Positions 59,253-64,000 of a DNA stretch of 64,000 nt are shown here, piece after piece. Each line of letters opens with the position of its first letter. Position 1 is the first letter of the stretch. The stretch is from Sabellastarte sp. h YS-2021. Its lineage: Eukaryota > Annelida > Polychaeta > Sabellida > Sabellidae. The notes beneath the pieces are model-generated. The model saw nothing but the letters and a program-made list of their open reading frames with translations. It had not been told where the DNA came from and ran no database searches. The position numbers and the translations under genes are program-made. Location of the stretch: the NCBI GenBank assembly GCA_964017235.1, contig OZ024936.1:10640496-10704495 (forward strand), read 5' to 3'.

Positions 59253-62049
59253 GATGCTAAAGTTTGTATATTGGGATAGAGTTTTTTCATGGTGTAGTAT
59301 TGTTTTTAAAATGACATGTGTGATTAGACTAGGTTTCTGTAGAGAAAAAGGTAAATTCAAAGTTGAAGCTATGGTATAACATTATCCACAAACCTAACGT
59401 ACTTTTCACAACAATTTCATGTTAATTAACCTTTCATAATAGTTTTTAAAACAATTTCTACTTGAACAACAGTGTCCCAACATTGACACAGAAGCATTCA
59501 TCAAAAACGTTACAAAGAATTTTAATTTACCAATGACTTCATATTTTTGCATGTATAATACTGTTACTTGCTGTCAAACAGATTTTTAGAGAGGGACTTT
59601 CCATACAAATTACCCCTTTACCTAGAATTTATGGCTTAAAAGTCTTTCTAACTTTTGTATAAATGACTCTACTACTTATGTCATTATCACTGTCAACCCA
59701 TGATACATTAGAACTTTTATCATTTTGTTAACTTAGTTTCAACTTCATTTGCACAATTTTATTTTGATTTCAAGCTGTAAACATTAATTAGAATATTTAT
59801 ACTTCCGTCTTTGGGGATTCTGCAGACGTAACAATATTGCTGCTCAATTCCTCAATATTAAAACATGGAGTTCTCATGCTTAAAGGACTGTGGAGGAACA
59901 TTACATGTGGAATAATGAAACTTTGGGGGTCACTGATAACTCAAACACTAAGTATTTTACAAGGCTACAAAGCCAGACTATGATTTTCCAATGTTTTCCA
60001 TGAATGTTACTGCTTAATGTCTTGATGTTCAGATACCTCATGCTTAGTTTACAGTATAAATAGATAAAGACAAGAATTCTACGCATAAATGGGAACACTG
60101 GATTGAAATAACATAACTATTACCAATATTACAGGGATTAAGATATTGGTTTGGATTTTTTACTCCAGCAGTTCACCATCCGGTATCAAACCAAATACAT
60201 TCACCCTGTTTGTACAAATGTACTTGACAAACTTGTGCTTGTAATTTGACCATAGTGTAAGTGCAATATAAAGTAGTCTTTCTCAAGCGTTATATTTTCT
60301 CCCAGTTTTAGTGGCTTCCTTGCTTTTTCACCTCTATTTTTCCTCATTTTCTCAACATAAACTCTTGATACAAAATATTCTCAAAGGAATCTAATTCTCT
60401 GTGTATGAAATTACCTTATGGTTGACATTACTTCAAAAAGTAATGGGTGCATTTTTACAATCATATAATTTAATGTGATCATGAATTTTCAGAAATCTCT
60501 CTGTCAGGGTGTACACTCTGCAAGTGCATTTCCCTTTGTATTGTTATGGAAATGCAAGGCCTCAAGACATTCATACACTGTTACATCAGTTATTTAACCC
60601 AGACGAATCCTATATTCGCGATATAGAACTTTGAACAGGTTATATGCTTGAAAGTATTCAGTTTACATAATGTACTATATATGACCGGTCACAGTGTCGT
60701 GTAGTCTTAACAACTAGTATTGTTCTAATGACTCCCCACAGAGATCTCATATGTTGGTTGTACACTGTCTAGCCATTCCATTCCTCCTTCACTCCTCTAG
60801 AGTGTGCATTTTAGTTTATAGGCCTGTTTCACAAATGTGATCTGATTATACCCTAGTTTCTGATTAGAAATAATGAAAACATTCACATTCCAGGGGTATA
60901 ATTTAAGATAGGTTCCGCTATTTCCCAGTAATAGGCATAAGATAGGTTCATGATCGACCTGATTGGTTTATGAACCTTAAAGACCAACTTCAGATGAAAA
61001 AGTTAGCTTTATGATTTCTGTAAGATGGCAAAGATTGCTTTGCGACTGTTCAGATAGGTTCAAAATTCAAGGAGGTCTTTGTTAGTCGAAGAGAAAAAAA
61101 TTGAATAATTACCTGTCCCATTTTTAAAATGATTTTTTATTGATTTATGGTTAATATTAATCCAAACATTTATTATGAAGCAGTATCGGGGTGAAATTAG
61201 AATATGGGGATACTCAGTTACCTTAGTAGGAGGTCTGAAATCAAGAAGTGTTTTGCAGTTATGAATTACACACAAGACCTTGTTTTGGAAATATGGTCTC
61301 AGTGGTTTCACCAGGCTTTGGCTAATGGTTTAACTAATGTGTCTGAGGCCATGAGTTTGAACCTAGCTCACAGCAACATGTGGCCAACACTGTCCAAATA
61401 TGACCCCTTACCTGTTGAAATGGATGGGATAACACCCAACTGATTTTATTTCAGGGATTCATTTTCTTGTGCTCTGCATGTAGCAATTTGAATCTATATT
61501 TTTGACATGAATAGACAGAGAAATATTCAAACAATAATTACATTTGTTTTATTAATTTTAACTTCAGTAATCACGTTTTTTTTTGTATTATAGAAGTAAA
61601 TGCATGTTGACTGTCAGCAGACAGAATAAATTATACAGCATACACATAAAATATACAATTATAAGGGGGCCACAGTGGCAAAGTGTGGTAACACACTGAC
61701 CTCCAATCTCTCCAATTTTTCTGCCCTTCCAACTGCCCATCACAATAAAACTGAAAGGTACTGGTTGTGAGGTGTAAAACACTAAATAAATACGTATAGA
61801 GGAAATATGTATTAAAACTAAAGTTTGCTTTTTGCAACACATAGATAAAAAAGAATAACATATCTTATGTTTATTTCAACATCAAAAACCAATTAAGACA
61901 TAGAAACAAAATTACCATTCAGAATTGATACCATATTTAATGTAAATAGAAATTACAAAGCTATTATTACTTTTAATTTTACATTTATTTGTTTGCAAAA
62001 TATAACACATGATATACGGTTACAAAATGTCCTTTCACAGGGTGTTAGA
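59253..62049. other. Non-coding region
   Basis: It contains a repeat parallel to 20560-20830 at 60890-61050 and the SINE at 61665. The open frame at 61204-61443 is not supported by any motif. Confidence 0.4.
61665..61795 (+). mobile_element. tRNA-derived SINE, plus strand, internally deleted
   Basis: It starts GGGGGCCACAGTGGCAAAG, the head of the 21754 subfamily, and ends GTAAAACACTAAATAAATA. The B-box region is missing, so the copy is short. Confidence 0.6.
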
Positions 62050-63905
62050 TTTACAAATTATATATCAGAAAGGAATGAGCTCATACACATTTGAACTTGA
62101 ACCACATTTTTTAATGCTATATTTGTTCTAACTACAAACAAAAATCAACACGTACAGGTACATAATATATTCATTCATGAGAGATCATGTGGTCCAAATT
62201 AGTACATTTTAGACACAAATCGTTCTTGCTTTTTTTAAAAATTTCAAATACACAGTTATATTTTCCAAGATGATTTAAACTCTAACACTGTACTCATGCA
62301 AGAAATTTCATGCTGTCTAAATTAGTTCATTTTAGATCCAAACTTTCTTTTTCATATATCCAATACACATTATCATTATAGAATAGATTCATAATCACAA
62401 ACATTCTTTTAATTTCTGAAAGTCCTATTAGTCGAAGGTATTCTTATTTTTAGAACTGGTCAATACTAATACTTGTAAGTACTGAGACATTAACTTATCT
62501 TCTACCAGATAATTTTCCAGCTGACTACAAAGACAAAAATAGGACTGCTCCACTATGGCAATTCCCTCTGTGCTTGAGTTCTGATTCCATTTTTTCTGAT
62601 TATGAGCTCAGTGTTTTTGATTTTTTTTATAGCAACCCACAATCACCCCAATCGCAAGGTTCGCAAAGCTTAGACGTAATTTCAAAATGTTTGAAAGTAT
62701 CACAAACTTTTCCTGATTCTTATCGGATCTTGCATTCATATACTTAGTTGCAACCTCAGTTACTTTGATCGAAACTTAACCTTTTATGTTATATTTTGGT
62801 CACACATGAATCTTTTCTATCGTAAACCTATCTTAAACTTTTGGATTGTATTTAAAACTGACCAATGAGACTGCCTATGTGACCACAATATGACGATACA
62901 AAAGATTTGTGTTGTGTTTGCAAAGATGAAGGCTGGGTTAAAAAGATGGGTTAGCAATAGGTTTGAGATTGCTTCAAGATGGTGATGTGATTAGAAAGGC
63001 CACATCAAAGGTACATGATAGTGTATATAAATCCCTCTGATCCACTCCTCAACATTCATTTCATGGGGTATACTTGCATGATCAAGTTAGACATATTTTT
63101 ATGAGACTTAGAAGTTTTATCACTTACTGGCTTCAATTCAGTATTTCATGAGACGATTTTTATATGATATATAAAACATATATAAAATGCTACTAAAAAG
63201 AACTGACAGACAGACAGACAAGTTCCAAAAGTCCAGAGAGTGAGGTTGTTAGTTTCACCCACTGGGCTCCAGTGATTGATGCTACAAAGACGGCTACTTC
63301 TACTGAGGATGCTATTCAGCAGGTTAAAAATATGGAATCTACAGAGGAGGATACACACAAAATGACTGAGGAATCAGGTACTAAGGAGGACAATCCAAAG
63401 AGCAAGAGGGCAACAGAATTTCCTTCCTTCACACCCACCTTGTAATCATTTCTCTTCCAGGAATGAATTCAATCCTGCATGTGAGGCCACAGTATCCCGG
63501 CCACCTGATGCCAGGCAATCAGAGGAGTCCAATCAGCCCCCAGCCATGGAGAGCATATTGGTAGAGTCACTGCCACTTGGTGGCAGATGTACATCAGCTG
63601 ATGAGCCTAAAAGATTGCAGGCAACTCCTTCCATCCCCAAAACCCACTAAGTACTCATCCATGTAGTCTTAGTGAGGCCGGGTTCAAGTAAGAAGCCCAG
63701 AAAAACAAAAATAAGTTAGACATACTGGAAAAAAACCAAACTAGAGTGAAACTTGTTCCAGAAAACACAGAATGACCCAACAGAGCCCTACTGTAAATGG
63801 TTTTTTATCAAAACTTAAGAATCTGTTAACAAAGTCATTTGAAAGACTTCCAAGTGCAGACTTTTGCCTTGATCAGAAACCTGAACTGAAATGACAGGCA
63901 ACAAC
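62050..63905 (+). repeat. Long dispersed repeat with decayed MADF-linked coding region, copy 2
   Basis: Same orientation and order as copy 1, with small insertions and deletions throughout, so the two are old. The coding part begins near 63190 after the word AAAAAGAACTGACAGACAGA shared with copy 1; frames are broken. Confidence 0.6.
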
Positions 63906-64000
63906 AGAGTTTATTGCATCACATGAACCACGTTTGGGTTTACTGCATCATTCACACAACCATTAATGTTACAGCAGGCTATGGTAGTCCAGCATCTGGG

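Overview
The window looks like a gene-poor, repeat-rich animal genome, AT-rich, with one recognisable multi-exon host gene and many transposons at all stages of decay. The tRNA-headed SINEs, with their minus-strand tRNA part and a shared core ending in an AAATAAAT tail, resemble SINEs known from molluscs. I therefore infer a lophotrochozoan, probably a mollusc; this is inference and not proven.

Region by region. Positions 1-6090 hold an AT-rich dispersed repeat, a decayed CR1/L2-type LINE on the minus strand (about 1090-2170) and tRNA-derived SINEs (724-936, about 5033-5253). Positions 6093-14372 carry the main host gene: seven exons, all phase-compatible, encoding leucine-rich repeats, a Roc GTPase, a COR domain, a fibronectin type III domain and a C-terminal CARD. 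It is a Roco-family protein that ends in a death-fold adaptor domain instead of a kinase. An in-frame TAG lies just before the strongest donor of exon 2; a second phase-compatible donor upstream would avoid it. Positions 14400-26500 are mostly non-coding, with SINEs, GTGATCAC-rich repeats and a 2.2-kb repeat that carries a decayed MADF-like coding region (second copy 62050-63905).

Positions about 26800-31900 hold a nearly full-length LINE whose ORF1 and endonuclease/RT region lie in the same frame across one UGA, with one later frameshift. Positions 33556-34411 hold a foldback element whose arms are arrays of an about 21-bp AT-rich unit, bounded by TA. Positions 36690-46690 are a nest: a MADF-like coding repeat is split by a DIRS-like tyrosine-recombinase retroelement (an old, broken fossil). 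That fossil is itself interrupted by a SINE with a 13-bp target duplication and by a 3.3-kb DNA element (40395-43680, 19-bp TIR, TAAA duplication) that contains a member of a TIR family. Positions 52678-57361 hold a complete Jockey-type LINE: two open ORFs overlapping by ATGA, a 23-bp perfect target duplication and a UUCG hairpin near the 3' end. It is GC-rich against an AT-rich host and sits inside another copy of the same TIR family. Another member of that family, with very GC-rich TIRs, is at about 58367-59091.

The Roco-CARD gene is the only locus here likely to serve the host. By analogy with known families (LRR sensing, Roc-COR nucleotide-dependent dimer switch, CARD homotypic signalling) it may be an innate immune or cell-death receptor; that role is inferred. 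Everything else is best read as mobile DNA and its layers.
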